DNA of 64,000 bases from Paraconexibacter antarcticus (GTDB lineage: Bacteria > Actinomycetota > Thermoleophilia > Solirubrobacterales > Solirubrobacteraceae), in contig NZ_CP098502.1 of the NCBI RefSeq assembly GCF_024220175.1, positions 2,666,001 through 2,730,000 on the forward strand. The letters are read 5' to 3'. The notes beneath the pieces were generated by a model. That model ran no database searches. It saw nothing but the letters and a program-made list of their open reading frames with translations, and was not told the origin of the DNA. A program made the translations under genes and the position numbers. Shown here one piece after another: positions 38,618-47,906 of this stretch (positions are counted from its first letter, which is position 1; each line of letters opens with the position of its first letter).

Positions 38618-39889
38618 GTGTTGACCAGCGCCACCCGACGAGCCGCGCCCGACACCCCAGGCCTCGCCGCCGACGCGCGCGCGGCCGCCGAGACCCGGCG
38701 CCTCGCCCTCGAGCTCCTGCCGGACTCGGTCGCGGTCTCGCAGGTCGTGCTCGCACGGGTCCTCGAGGTCCTGCCGGAGCTCGCGGCGGCCGAGGGCGCG
38801 GACGACGTCGCCCGCGAGAGCACCGACCAGAACATCGGCGCCATGCTCGCGACGCTCGCCTTCGCGGTGCCGCCGAGCGGGATGGAACCGCCGATCGGCA
38901 CCCGCAAGCTCCTGCGTCAGGCGGTCGCCGGGGGCGGCGACGCGACGACGCTCCTGCACGCCTACCGCGTCGGCCACGAGCGCCTCTGGGAGGTGTGGTC
39001 CGACCACGTCGCGATGCACATCGCCGACCGGGAGCTGCAGCACGCCGTCCTGCGCCGGTCCTCCGCGCACTTCTTCACGTTCATCGACCGCAGCTGCGAG
39101 GAGCTCGTCGAGGAATACCGCCGCGAGTTCGCCGACCTCGCGGCGAGCGGCAACGCCACGTCGGCCGCGTCCAGGCGCGAGGTGCTCGACGTCCTGCTCG
39201 GCGACACCGCGGTCGACCTGGAGGCGGCCCGCGGGGTGCTCGGCTACGAGCTCCGCGGGCACCATCTGGGCCTCGTCCTCAGGCCCGTCGCCGTGGGCGC
39301 CGACGTCCGTGCCGCGCTCGACGCGATCCTCGCCGCCGCCGGGCGCCCGTCCTCGTTCTGCTGCCCGGCCGGCGACGGCTCGGTGTGGGCCTGGCTCGGC
39401 TGGGCCTCCGCGCCGCCCAGCGAGGGGCGCGAGGCGATCGCCCGCGTGAAGCTCGACGGCGTCGTCGTCGGGCTCGGCGAGCCGGGGCACGACCGCGACG
39501 GCTTCCGCGCGACGCACGAGCAGGCGGCCGAAGCCGAGCAGACCGTCCGCATGTCCCGCGTGCCCGCGCCCGGCGTCGTCGCCCACGAGTCGATCGCCCT
39601 CGCGGCGCTGCTGTGCAGCGACCGGACCCGGGCCGAGCGCCTCTGCCGCGCGCAACTCGGGGTCCTCACCGCGCCGGACGAGGCGAGTGCCCGCCTCCGT
39701 CACACCCTCGCCGTCTTCCTCGCCTGCGGTCGCAGTAAGGTCCGCACCGCCGAGCAGCTGTTCGTCCATCAGAAGACCGTCACGTACCGCATCGCCCGCG
39801 CCGAGCAGCTGCTCGGCCGCCCGGTGACCGAGCGCTCCGCCGAGCTGGACGCGGCGCTCCGGATCCACCGCACCCTCTTCGGGGACTGA
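38618..39889 (+). CDS. PucR-type helix-turn-helix transcriptional regulator
   Basis: A 423-aa regulator with an N-terminal all-helical region (DQNIGAMLATLAFAVPP... as in RsbT-co-antagonist/PucR-N-like proteins), a degenerate central domain and a C-terminal HTH_30 helix-turn-helix, RTAEQLFVHQKTVTYRIARAEQLLG. It has no GAF domain, unlike the regulator at 32022. Lying between the ligase operon and the ten-gene importer operon on the same strand, it is well placed to control the latter. The start is GTG 38618 or TTG 38621. A 55-nt perfect-stem hairpin follows its stop codon. Confidence 0.82.
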   Translation: MLTSATRRAAPDTPGLAADARAAAETRRLALELLPDSVAVSQVVLARVLEVLPELAAAEGADDVARESTDQNIGAMLATLAFAVPPSGMEPPIGTRKLLRQAVAGGGDATTLLHAYRVGHERLWEVWSDHVAMHIADRELQHAVLRRSSAHFFTFIDRSCEELVEEYRREFADLAASGNATSAASRREVLDVLLGDTAVDLEAARGVLGYELRGHHLGLVLRPVAVGADVRAALDAILAAAGRPSSFCCPAGDGSVWAWLGWASAPPSEGREAIARVKLDGVVVGLGEPGHDRDGFRATHEQAAEAEQTVRMSRVPAPGVVAHESIALAALLCSDRTRAERLCRAQLGVLTAPDEASARLRHTLAVFLACGRSKVRTAEQLFVHQKTVTYRIARAEQLLGRPVTERSAELDAALRIHRTLFGD

Positions 39890-39900
39890 CCCCCGCCCCA

Positions 39901-39955
39901 CCGGCCGCGTGCGGTCTCGTGGGGGATATTCCCCGACGAGACCGCACGCGGCCGG
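39901..39955. terminator. 55-nt long-stem palindrome (GATAT family)
   Basis: CCGGCCGCGTGCGGTCTCGT (39901-39920) pairs perfectly with 39936-39955. After one G-G mismatch, GGGGA pairs with TCCCC around a TAT loop. It starts 11 nt after the PucR stop. There is no T-tract, as is common for actinobacterial terminators. The core GGGGGATAT recurs in the hairpin at 58009-58055. Confidence 0.7.
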
Positions 39956-40269
39956 TCGCGGGCCGTCAGGGCCCGTGATCCCGCACCACCACTGGGTCTT
40001 TGGCCGCCGCGGCCAACGGTTCCTAGCCGCCGCAACCAGGCGCGCCGCCGCTCGCCCCGCAACCGGCCGCAACCTACGCCGGACGGCACATCCGCACCCC
40101 GAACGTTGGCAGCAAGGGCGGTATCTCCGGCCCATCGTGGCGCAGACACTCGACTGGTCGCGGACGGGCGCTCCCCCAGGAGCCCGCCGGGCCCGCGTCA
40201 CACACGGCACCGGGGCCGCAACCCGGGAGACGGTCGCGACAGCGGCCGGCACAACGGAGGAGAGACCCG
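39956..40269 (+). promoter_or_regulatory. Upstream region of the ten-gene operon
   Basis: About 310 bp without a credible gene lie between the long hairpin and the binding-protein start. It should hold the operon promoter and the operator for a regulator. I cannot assign a -35/-10 pair with confidence. GGAGGAG at 40256-40262 is a strong ribosome binding site 7 nt before the ATG, so this operon, unlike many genes here, has a leadered mRNA. Confidence 0.5.
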
Positions 40270-41355
40270 ATGAAGAAGTACATGGCCTGCATCGCGACGG
40301 TCGTCGCGGTGGGATCTGTCTCAGCCTGTGGGAGCAGCAACGGCAGCTCCACCGGCTCCGCACCGGCCACCGCGGCCACGACCGGCTCTAAGGCCGCCAC
40401 GGGCGGCTTCACCGGCTCGACGAAGCTCCCGTCCGGGAAGGTCGGCGTGCTGCAGGTCAACGCACAGTCCGAGCGCATCCAGATCTGGGGCAAGACCGCG
40501 AAGGACGCCCTCTCGAAGGTCGGCTGGAAGTCGGAGGTCATCGACGGCAAGGGCGACCCCGCCGCGTGGGCCCAGGCGATGACGACGTTCATCAACGAGA
40601 AGGTCGACGGCATCGTCACGCTCGCGATCGACCCGGCGGCGATCCTGCCGCAGCTGAAGGCGGCCAAGGCCGCCGGGATCCCGGTCATCACCGCGGGCAT
40701 CACGGTCGCCGGTCCCGGCAAGAACCTCTACGCGGCGAACTACGCGCCGCCGGACGGCCGGTTCGGCCAGGTCCTCGCGGACTACCTGAAGACGAAGTTC
40801 CCGGCCGGCACCGAGTACGTCGACCAGGACCTCACCGCCGTCAGCGGTGCGCACGCGCTCATCACCGCCGGTGACCCGCTCATGAAGGCGGCGGGCTTCA
40901 AGCTCGTCGGGACGAAGGACCTCAACCCCGCCGACCTCGTGCCGCAGACCTCCAAGGCCGCCGTCGACCTCACGGCGGGCCACCCGAAGGCGAAGATCAT
41001 GCTCACCTGCTGCGACTTCGCCCCGCCGATCGTCGTGCCCGCGCTGAAGCAGGCCGGCAGGACCGGCGTCACGATCGCCGCCCGCTACGACAACCCGAGC
41101 TCGCTGGCGCTCATCCGCCAGGGCGCCCCGGTCGTCATCGCCGCCGCGGACTCCGACCAGTCGGTGCTCCTCGCGATCGGTCAGCTGCTCGCGAAGAAGG
41201 CGTCCGGCACCGCGATCGACCCGAAGGCGGACGCGGGGAAGTACACGTTCAAGATGGTCGACAAGGCCACGGTCCCGGCCAGCGGGTTCGTGTTCGACCC
41301 GGCCACGCAGATCGCCGCAGCCGTCAAGCAGTGGCAGACGGAGTACTCACGATGA
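40270..41355 (+). CDS. ABC transporter substrate-binding lipoprotein (sugar type, periplasmic-binding fold I)
   Basis: A 361-aa lipoprotein. The signal peptide MKKYMACIATVVAVGSVSAC ends in the lipobox VSAC, so the Cys at residue 20 would be lipidated outside the membrane. A Ser/Thr/Ala-rich linker leads to a type-I binding fold (KVGVLQVNAQSERIQIWGKTA, GIVTLAIDPAAILPQLKAAKAAGIPVI), as in ribose/xylose/autoinducer-2 binding proteins. The ligand is unknown; neighbours suggest it need not be a sugar. It is the first gene of an operon in which every following gene overlaps its predecessor. Confidence 0.9.
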   Translation: MKKYMACIATVVAVGSVSACGSSNGSSTGSAPATAATTGSKAATGGFTGSTKLPSGKVGVLQVNAQSERIQIWGKTAKDALSKVGWKSEVIDGKGDPAAWAQAMTTFINEKVDGIVTLAIDPAAILPQLKAAKAAGIPVITAGITVAGPGKNLYAANYAPPDGRFGQVLADYLKTKFPAGTEYVDQDLTAVSGAHALITAGDPLMKAAGFKLVGTKDLNPADLVPQTSKAAVDLTAGHPKAKIMLTCCDFAPPIVVPALKQAGRTGVTIAARYDNPSSLALIRQGAPVVIAAADSDQSVLLAIGQLLAKKASGTAIDPKADAGKYTFKMVDKATVPASGFVFDPATQIAAAVKQWQTEYSR

Positions 41356-42407
41356 CCACGGTCCCGCAGGTCGCCGGCGCGAAGCGCGCCGGGACCGCGG
41401 GCTCGGCGGCGGGGGCTCCGGCCCCCGCCGGCCCGGGCGCCGGGGGAAGCCCGTCCCGCGCGGCCCGCGGGCTCTCCCTCGTGGAGCGCTCCGCCGTCGT
41501 CGGCTCGTTCGTGATCATGGTCCTGCTCTTCTGCCTGCTCGCCGGGGACACGTTCCCCACCAGCGGCACCGTCAAGGACATCCTCGACCAGTGCGCCGTA
41601 CCGGTCATCCTCGTCTGCGGGCTCACGCTCGTCCTGGCGGTCGGCGAGTTCGACCTCTCGTACACCGCGACGGTCGGGCTCGCCGCCGGACTCGTCATCG
41701 TCCTCACCGCGCAGCACGGCTGGTCGGTGGGCCCGGCGATCCTCGTCTCGCTGCTCGCCTCGCTCGCGGTCGGCGTCATCGTCGGCCTGCTCGTCACCGT
41801 CGGCCGCGCCTCGTCGTTCATCGTGACGCTCGCGATCGGCTCGGCCGTCACCGGCCTCGAGCTCGCCATCACCGGCAACAAGACGATCTTCCAGAACATC
41901 CCGGTGAACTACGCCGACCTCTCGGCGAAGACGCTCCTCGGGCTCAAGAGCCCGGTGTGGGCGGCGCTGCTCATCATGGGCGCGATCGCCGTCCTGCTCC
42001 ACCGCACGCGCTTCGGACGGCAGGCGCAGGCGATCGGCGGCAACCCGACGGCCGCATACCTCGCGGGCGTCCGCGTCCGCCGCATCCGCGTCATCGCCTT
42101 CGCGATCGTCGCGGTCCTCGCCGGCGTCGCCGCGATCATCCTCACCTCGCGCGCCTCCTCGTACTACCCGAACTCGTCGGCCGGCTTCCTGCTCAACACC
42201 TACGCCGCGGCGTTCCTCGGCGCCTCGGTCGGCCGCTGGCGCGGCTTCACCGTCTTCGGCTCCGCCTTCGGCGTCCTGTGGATCACGACCCTGCAGACCG
42301 GCCTGACGCAGGCCAACGCCCCCGCCTGGACGTCGAGCTTCATCCAGGGCCTCGTCCTGGCCATCGCCGTCCTCGTCGCCTCCCGCGGCCGCCAGGCGAC
42401 GTCATGA
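41352..42407 (+). CDS. ABC transporter permease (RbsC/BPD_transp_2 family)
   Basis: A 351-aa membrane protein overlapping the binding-protein gene by 4 nt. After a flexible, Ala/Gly/Pro-rich cytosolic N-terminus (about 45 residues) it has 8-10 membrane segments. The family motif VLAVGEFDLSYTATVGLAAG corresponds to the usual GGIDLSVG region, with Glu-Phe replacing Gly-Ile, and the EAA-like loop is AIGGNPTAAYLAGVRVRRI. It forms the channel with the ATPase encoded next. The altered IDLS motif is a mild divergence from true ribose permeases. Confidence 0.9.
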   Translation: MTTVPQVAGAKRAGTAGSAAGAPAPAGPGAGGSPSRAARGLSLVERSAVVGSFVIMVLLFCLLAGDTFPTSGTVKDILDQCAVPVILVCGLTLVLAVGEFDLSYTATVGLAAGLVIVLTAQHGWSVGPAILVSLLASLAVGVIVGLLVTVGRASSFIVTLAIGSAVTGLELAITGNKTIFQNIPVNYADLSAKTLLGLKSPVWAALLIMGAIAVLLHRTRFGRQAQAIGGNPTAAYLAGVRVRRIRVIAFAIVAVLAGVAAIILTSRASSYYPNSSAGFLLNTYAAAFLGASVGRWRGFTVFGSAFGVLWITTLQTGLTQANAPAWTSSFIQGLVLAIAVLVASRGRQATS

Positions 42408-43927
42408 GCCCGCTCGCCGAGAGCGCCGTCGCGACGGCGCCGTGGATCGTCTGCCGCGCGGTCGAGAAGCACTACGCCGGCGTCCGGGCGCTCGCCGGCG
42501 CCGACCTCGACCTCCGTCCCGGCGAGGTCCACGGCCTCATCGGCCCGAACGGGGCCGGGAAGTCGACGCTCGTGAAGGTCCTCACCGGTGTCGTGCAGCG
42601 CGACGGCGGCGAGGTCCTCGTCGACGGGGAGGAGGTCCACCTGCGCACGCCGGTCGACGCCTCCGAGCGCGGGCTCATCCTCATGCCGCAGGAGATCGCG
42701 ATCGTTCCCGCGGCGTCGGTCATCGACAACATCAACCTCGGCGCGGAGCCCACCCGGCGCGGGCTGCGCTGGGACGCCCAGTGCCGCCGCGAGGCCGCCG
42801 CCGCGCTCGCGGTGCTCGACCTCGACATCGACCCCGAGGCGAACGCCGGGACGCTCTCCGCCGCCCACCAGCGCATGCTCATGATGGCCCGTGCCGTGCA
42901 CCGCAAGGCGCGCCTGCTCATCCTCGACGAGCCGACCGCCGGCCTCGCCACCCACGAGGCGGAGCTCGTCGGCGGCGCCGTCCGCCGGCTCGCCGGCGGC
43001 GAGCTGACGATCGTCTTCGTCTCCCACCATCTCTCCGAGGTCGCGAAGCTCTCGGACCGCGTGAGCTGCGTCCGCGAGGGCCGCGTCGTCGAGACCCTCG
43101 AACGCGACGAGCTGAGCAAGGACCGCCTCGTCGAGCTGCTCACCGGCGTGCCCCGGGGGGTCGCGATCCCCGCCGCCGCCGAGACCGCAGAGGCCGTCCC
43201 CGCCGCCGCCGCCGCGGCCGGCGGCGGCCTGGAGCTGCGCGGGGCGGGCGGGGCCCGCACCCGCGGCGTGGACCTCCACGCGCCCCGCGGCCAGGTCACG
43301 GGCATCACCGGCCTGCTCGGCTCGGGGGTGACCGAGCTCGTCGGGTTCCTCGTCGGCGCGCAGGCGCCGGCGGACGGCGAGGTCGTCCTCGGCGGCGAGC
43401 CGCTCGCGCTCCGGTCGCCGGCGGACGCGCTGCGCCGGTCGATCGGCTACCTCCCGGGCGACCGGACGAAGGCCGCCTTCGCGACGATGAGCATCCGGTC
43501 GAACGTCTCGATCGGCGCGCTCGACTCGTGGTTCGGGCGGTTCGGGCTGCTCCGGAACGCAAAGGAGGAGAGCGGCGTCGCCGCCGCCCTCTCGGTGCTG
43601 TCGGTCGAGGGCGACGCGCAGCGCCCGATCAGCGTCCTCTCCGGCGGCAACCAGCAACGCGCGCTCGTCGCCCGCCTCCTCGCCGCCGACGCCCGCATCC
43701 TCGTCCTCGACGAGCCGACCGTCGGCGTCGACGTCCGCGCCCGCGCCGAGCTGTGGGGCGCCGTCCGCGAGCTCGCCCACGACCGCGTCGTCGTCGTCGC
43801 CTCCAGCGAGCCCGACGAGCTCGTCGCGCTCTGCGACCGCGTCGTCTGCATCCGCGACGGCCGCGTCGCCGCCGTGCTCGAGGGCGATCGTGTCACCGAG
43901 GCGGCAATCGCCGGTGCAATCGCATGA
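42404..43927 (+). CDS. ABC transporter ATP-binding protein (RbsA/MglA-type, two NBDs)
   Basis: A 507-aa tandem ATPase. NBD1 has Walker A GPNGAGKST and Walker B LLILDEPTAG, but its signature reads LSAAHQRML instead of LSxGxQQ. NBD2 has a degenerate Walker A (GLLGSGVTEL, no Lys), a good signature LSGGNQQRAL and Walker B ILVLDEPTVGVD. This asymmetry is normal for sugar-type importers, though the NBD1 signature is unusually eroded. An Ala-rich linker joins the halves. It overlaps both neighbours by 4 nt. It powers uptake of the ligand of the upstream lipoprotein. Confidence 0.92.
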   Translation: MSPLAESAVATAPWIVCRAVEKHYAGVRALAGADLDLRPGEVHGLIGPNGAGKSTLVKVLTGVVQRDGGEVLVDGEEVHLRTPVDASERGLILMPQEIAIVPAASVIDNINLGAEPTRRGLRWDAQCRREAAAALAVLDLDIDPEANAGTLSAAHQRMLMMARAVHRKARLLILDEPTAGLATHEAELVGGAVRRLAGGELTIVFVSHHLSEVAKLSDRVSCVREGRVVETLERDELSKDRLVELLTGVPRGVAIPAAAETAEAVPAAAAAAGGGLELRGAGGARTRGVDLHAPRGQVTGITGLLGSGVTELVGFLVGAQAPADGEVVLGGEPLALRSPADALRRSIGYLPGDRTKAAFATMSIRSNVSIGALDSWFGRFGLLRNAKEESGVAAALSVLSVEGDAQRPISVLSGGNQQRALVARLLAADARILVLDEPTVGVDVRARAELWGAVRELAHDRVVVVASSEPDELVALCDRVVCIRDGRVAAVLEGDRVTEAAIAGAIA

Positions 43928-46296
43928 GCGACTCCGGTACGACTCACACCACATCGGCGGGGCCGTCGGTCGCCGCCTCACCCAAGGGAGACGAGATGCT
44001 CGACACCGCATTCGAGGCGGTCGGGACCGGCCTGACGGTCTTCACCGACGACACGCCCGTGGAGGGGCCGGTCCGGTGGCTCGACTCGCCGCAGGCGGTC
44101 ATGGAGTTCGTCGCCTCCGACGCGGTGAAGGACACGATCGTCCTCGTCCGCGGGGGGACGACGACGTTCCTCACGCCGGCGCTGAACGCGGGGGTGAAGG
44201 GTGTCCTCACCCTTCAGGGCGCGCCCGAGAGCCACCTCGGGATCCTCACCCGCGAGTACGGCATCCCGTGCGTCATGGGCGTGACGTTCGACCGCGGCGT
44301 GCGCAGCGCCCGCGGCGAGGTCATCCCCGCCGACGGCGCGCTCGTCCGGCTCGACATCTCCGCCGCGCCGCAGGGCACGGTGCTCATCGAGGCCGGCGCC
44401 CCCGAGGCCGAGGAGGGGACGCCCACCGCCCCGCCCGCGATGGACGCCGAGACGCTCGCGCAGGTCCAGGTGCTCCTCGAGCGCTTCGGCGGCGAGGTCC
44501 CGCACGGCACCGCGGGCGACGAGCAGTTCCGCGCCGGCCTGACCTCCGGCGTCCTGCACCTGGACGACGCGTCGATGCACCGCCCGCTCACCGACGCCGA
44601 GGTGAACGACCTCTCGCGCTACGCCGGCTGGAACATGTGGGACTGCCTCGCCGCCCGCGCGACCGAGGGCGAGTCCGGCCTCATCCCGCGCCAGGAGTAC
44701 GAGTCGGTCTCGTTCGTCCAGATCTGGCAGCGCTACCCGGAGTTCCTGCGCCTCATCACCGAGGAGATCGGCGTCGACGGCGTCGTCGAGCTCGGCCGCG
44801 CCTCGCGCCGCGAGATCGGGACGAAGGCGAACCTCCTGCACTCGTGGGCCCTCGGTTTCGGCGTCGCGTTCGGCCGCGGCGTCGCGCTCGAGCTCGGCCT
44901 CACCGAGGATCGGCCGGAGGACCTCCGCGAGGCCTTCGCCTTCCAGCGGCGCCTCTACCACGGGCAGTGGGGCGGCGGCCCGATGTTCACCTCCATGCGC
45001 GGCTACCGCGCACAGCTGCTCGAGGACCACTGGCTGCGCCGGTTCGACGACGAGGTGACGTTCTTCACCGAGCCGGAGCAGCGCCGCGACTTCCAGCGCT
45101 TCTCCGCGAGCACCGAGATGCTCGGCTTCCTCCTGCACTTCGACAACCGCGCCGGGCTCTCGGACACCGGGCCCTACCCGACTGCGGACGGGGGCTTCGT
45201 CATCGTCCGCGACCACTTCCTCCAGGAGGACGCCTACCAGTGGGGCCAGCTCGCCGAGGGCCTCCCGTACGCGGTGACGCAGGCGATGTACTTCAAGCCG
45301 GACGAGCCGCTCGACCTGCAGCTCGTTGACATCGGGACGCTCTTCACCGAGCCGGCGAACTACCTCCGGCACCTGAAGGGCGCCGCGGTCTACGCCCGCG
45401 ACCGGTGGGACACCCCGGCCGACCGGATCCGCCTGCTCGATCCGGAGGAGATGCGCCGCATCCAGGTGGCGTGCGACGCCGGCTGCAGCCGCCTCTACCC
45501 GCACATCGCGGGCATGTCCAAGCGCGAGAAGATCATGGCCGGTGCCAAGGTCTACTACACCGACTTCCTGCTCCCGTACGCCCGGGGCGCGGGCATGTGG
45601 AACCGCCTCGTGGGCGAGCTCGACTTCTTCGAGCTCGACCCGGTGACGTCGCAGTCGTACTACACGCTCGTGCGCGACGGGACCGCCGCCGCGCTCGTCC
45701 CGCGGCTGTTCCTCACCGGGACGGGTTTCCCGCCGCTCCCGGAGGCGGCGGACCCGCCGGACCCGGAGGCCTTCGACGCGCTCCACACGCTCGCGCTGCG
45801 CGGCATGGCCGCGGAGCTGCCCGGCGACGGGGCAGCGCTCGAGGCCGCCGGGCTCGTCGTCCCGACCCCGGCGGGCTGGATGCTCACGGACGCCGGGCGC
45901 ACCGGTCACGAGCAGCTGCTCGCCGCCGAGCGCGCGTCCTTCGACCGCGCGGCGATCGCGCCCGCCTACGACCGGTTCCTCACGGTGAACGGGAAGCTCA
46001 AGGTGCTCTGCGTCTCCTGGCAGGCGGGCGACGCCGACCAGCGCGCCGCGCTGCTCGGCGAGCTCGAGGACCTCGTCGACCGGGCGCGCCCCGCGATCCG
46101 GCGCACCGCGAAGGTCCTGCCGCGCTTCGGGCGCTACGACGAGCGCCTGTCGGTCGCGCTCGGCCGCGCGCTCGGCGGCGAGGAGGGCTACGTCCTCAGC
46201 CCGCTCTGCGAGTCGGTCCACACCGTCTGGATGGAGCTGCACGAGGACTACCTCATGACCCAGGGCATCACGCGCGAAGAGGAGGGGAGCTACTGA
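43924..46296 (+). CDS. 790-aa phosphohistidine (PEP-utilizer swivel) domain fused to a large uncharacterised domain
   Basis: Residues ~35-150 are a PEP-utiliser mobile domain: VRGGTTTFLTPAL, then the phospho-acceptor motif PESHLGILTREYGIPCVMG with His104. Residues ~190-560 form a large domain I cannot assign, marked by GWNMWD, EGESGLIPRQEYE, FGRGVALELGL, LLHFDNRAG, DTGPYPTADGGF and EGLPYAVTQA. The last ~200 residues contain a winged-helix-like stretch (EAAGLVVPTPAGWMLTDAGR) and a helical end. The first two regions recur as two separate genes at 49911 and 50309. There is no ATP-grasp or PEP-binding barrel here; the next gene supplies an ATP-grasp. I infer it receives phosphate from that partner and passes it to a substrate bound by the large domain. 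Confidence 0.8.
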   Translation: MSDSGTTHTTSAGPSVAASPKGDEMLDTAFEAVGTGLTVFTDDTPVEGPVRWLDSPQAVMEFVASDAVKDTIVLVRGGTTTFLTPALNAGVKGVLTLQGAPESHLGILTREYGIPCVMGVTFDRGVRSARGEVIPADGALVRLDISAAPQGTVLIEAGAPEAEEGTPTAPPAMDAETLAQVQVLLERFGGEVPHGTAGDEQFRAGLTSGVLHLDDASMHRPLTDAEVNDLSRYAGWNMWDCLAARATEGESGLIPRQEYESVSFVQIWQRYPEFLRLITEEIGVDGVVELGRASRREIGTKANLLHSWALGFGVAFGRGVALELGLTEDRPEDLREAFAFQRRLYHGQWGGGPMFTSMRGYRAQLLEDHWLRRFDDEVTFFTEPEQRRDFQRFSASTEMLGFLLHFDNRAGLSDTGPYPTADGGFVIVRDHFLQEDAYQWGQLAEGLPYAVTQAMYFKPDEPLDLQLVDIGTLFTEPANYLRHLKGAAVYARDRWDTPADRIRLLDPEEMRRIQVACDAGCSRLYPHIAGMSKREKIMAGAKVYYTDFLLPYARGAGMWNRLVGELDFFELDPVTSQSYYTLVRDGTAAALVPRLFLTGTGFPPLPEAADPPDPEAFDALHTLALRGMAAELPGDGAALEAAGLVVPTPAGWMLTDAGRTGHEQLLAAERASFDRAAIAPAYDRFLTVNGKLKVLCVSWQAGDADQRAALLGELEDLVDRARPAIRRTAKVLPRFGRYDERLSVALGRALGGEEGYVLSPLCESVHTVWMELHEDYLMTQGITREEEGSY

Positions 46297-47906
46297 TGGC
46301 CCTCGTCGCGTTCACCGACCCCGTCGAGGCGGACAAGGCCGTCCTCGGCGGCAAGGGCGCGAGCCTCGTCCGGATGGCCCAGCTCGGGCTGCCCGTCCCG
46401 CCCGGCTTCGTCCTCGGCACGCCCGTCGGCCGTGCCTGGCTCGCGGACGGCGCGCTGCCCGCCGGCCTCGACGAGCAGATCGACGCGGCGCTCGCCGGCC
46501 TCGAGTCCGAGCTCGGCCGCCGCCTCGGCGACCCCGCGGCGCCGCTGCTCGTGTCCGTCCGCTCCGGCGCCCCGGTCTCGATGCCGGGGATGATGGACAC
46601 GATCCTCAACGTCGGCCTCAGCGACGCGATCGTCGAGGCCCTCGCCGAGCACACCGGCGACCCGCACTTCGCCTGGTCGAGCTACGAGCGCCTGCTCGAC
46701 AGCTACGCGATCACCGTCCGCGAGCTGGCCCGCGACGACGTCGAGGACGCGCTCTTCGACGCGGTCCCGGAGGGGGACGACGCGGGGGCGAAGGCCCGTG
46801 GTGCCGTCCGCGTCCTGAAGGGCCTGCTCGCCGACGCCGGCGCGCCGTTCCCGGAGGACCCGCGCCGGCAGATCGGCGAGTGCCTGGAGGCGGTCTTCCG
46901 CTCGTGGCGCTCGCCGCGCGCCGACGCCTACCGCGCCCACCGCGGCATCGACGGGGACCTCGGGACCGCGGCGGTCGTCCAGAGCATGGTGTTCGGCAAT
47001 CGCGGCGAGGGTTCGGGCAGCGGTGTCGCGTTCTCCCGGGACCCGTCGACGGGTGCGCCCGGCGTCTACGGCGACGTCCTCTTCGACGCCCAGGGCGAGG
47101 ACGTCGTCGCGGGCACGGCCGACCCGGACGACCTGCGCGCGCTCGCCGAGCGGCTGCCCGGCGTCCATGCCGACCTCGTCCGGATCCTCGGCGGGCTGGA
47201 GCGGAGCGCCGGCGACCTCGTCGAGTGCGAGTTCACGATCGAGGAGGGCCGGCTGTGGATCCTCCAGTTCCGGCCCGCCCAGCGCTCGGGCCGGGCCGCG
47301 GTGCGGTTCGCCGCGGACGCGGTCGACGAGGGCCTCCTCGACGCGGCGGCGGCCGCCGCACGCGTGAGCGACGAGCAGCTCACCGGCGCGCGGGCGCCGC
47401 GCTTCGCCGCCGAGGCGCCACCGGACACCGTCATCGCGCGCGGCCTCGCCGCCTCGCCGGGCGCGGGGGTCGGCGCCGCGGTCTTCGACGCCGCGCGCGC
47501 CCAGCGGCGCAGGGAGGCCGGCGAGGACGTCATCCTCGTGCGCCCGACGACGTCGCCCGCCGACGTGCACGGCTTCATCGCGAGCGTCGCGATCGTCACC
47601 GGCCGCGGCGGCCGCACGAGCCACGCGGCGGTCGTCGCGCGGGGCATGGCGCGGCCCGCGGTCTGCGGCATCGGGGAGGTGGTCGTCGCCCGCGACGGGA
47701 CGAGCGCCACCGTCGCCGGGGTCACGATCCGCGAGGGCGACCTGCTCGCCGTCGACGGCGACCGCGGCCTCGTCGCGACGACCGCGCCGGCGTTCGCGGC
47801 GCCCGAGGAGGACGAGCGGCTCGCCCGGGTGGAGCGCTGGCGCGCCGCGGCCGAGGCGATGGCCGCGACCGCGACGACCGCGACCGCGATCGCGGTGCCC
47901 TCGTGA
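46296..47906 (+). CDS. Truncated pyruvate-phosphate-dikinase-like protein (ATP-grasp + phosphohistidine domain only)
   Basis: A 536-aa protein whose start overlaps the previous stop by one base (TGATG), with GGAGGGGAG upstream. The N-terminus has the dikinase ATP-grasp features GGKGASLVRMAQLGLPVPPGF, SVRSGAPVSMPGMMDTILNVG and GEGSGSGVAFSRDPSTG, and LWILQFRPAQRS closes the domain. The swivel domain follows with TSPADVHGF and GGRTSHAAVVARGMARPAVCG (His443). PPDK is normally ~870-900 aa; the C-terminal PEP/pyruvate-binding barrel is absent, and the frame ends naturally after the swivel. It can therefore autophosphorylate from ATP in principle but has no own site for pyruvate. The acceptor is presumably a partner protein of this operon. 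Confidence 0.87.
   Translation: MALVAFTDPVEADKAVLGGKGASLVRMAQLGLPVPPGFVLGTPVGRAWLADGALPAGLDEQIDAALAGLESELGRRLGDPAAPLLVSVRSGAPVSMPGMMDTILNVGLSDAIVEALAEHTGDPHFAWSSYERLLDSYAITVRELARDDVEDALFDAVPEGDDAGAKARGAVRVLKGLLADAGAPFPEDPRRQIGECLEAVFRSWRSPRADAYRAHRGIDGDLGTAAVVQSMVFGNRGEGSGSGVAFSRDPSTGAPGVYGDVLFDAQGEDVVAGTADPDDLRALAERLPGVHADLVRILGGLERSAGDLVECEFTIEEGRLWILQFRPAQRSGRAAVRFAADAVDEGLLDAAAAAARVSDEQLTGARAPRFAAEAPPDTVIARGLAASPGAGVGAAVFDAARAQRRREAGEDVILVRPTTSPADVHGFIASVAIVTGRGGRTSHAAVVARGMARPAVCGIGEVVVARDGTSATVAGVTIREGDLLAVDGDRGLVATTAPAFAAPEEDERLARVERWRAAAEAMAATATTATAIAVPS

Noticed and set aside
40270..43927. Reading the importer as a ribose operon (rbsBCA)
   Set aside because: Family type fits, but there is no ribokinase or RbsD, the permease IDLS motif is altered and the operon continues into phosphoryl-transfer and redox genes; I left gene symbols empty.
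46296..47906. Calling the ATP-grasp/His protein pyruvate phosphate dikinase (ppdK)
   Set aside because: The C-terminal PEP/pyruvate-binding barrel is absent and the gene ends naturally, so the classical reaction is not supported.
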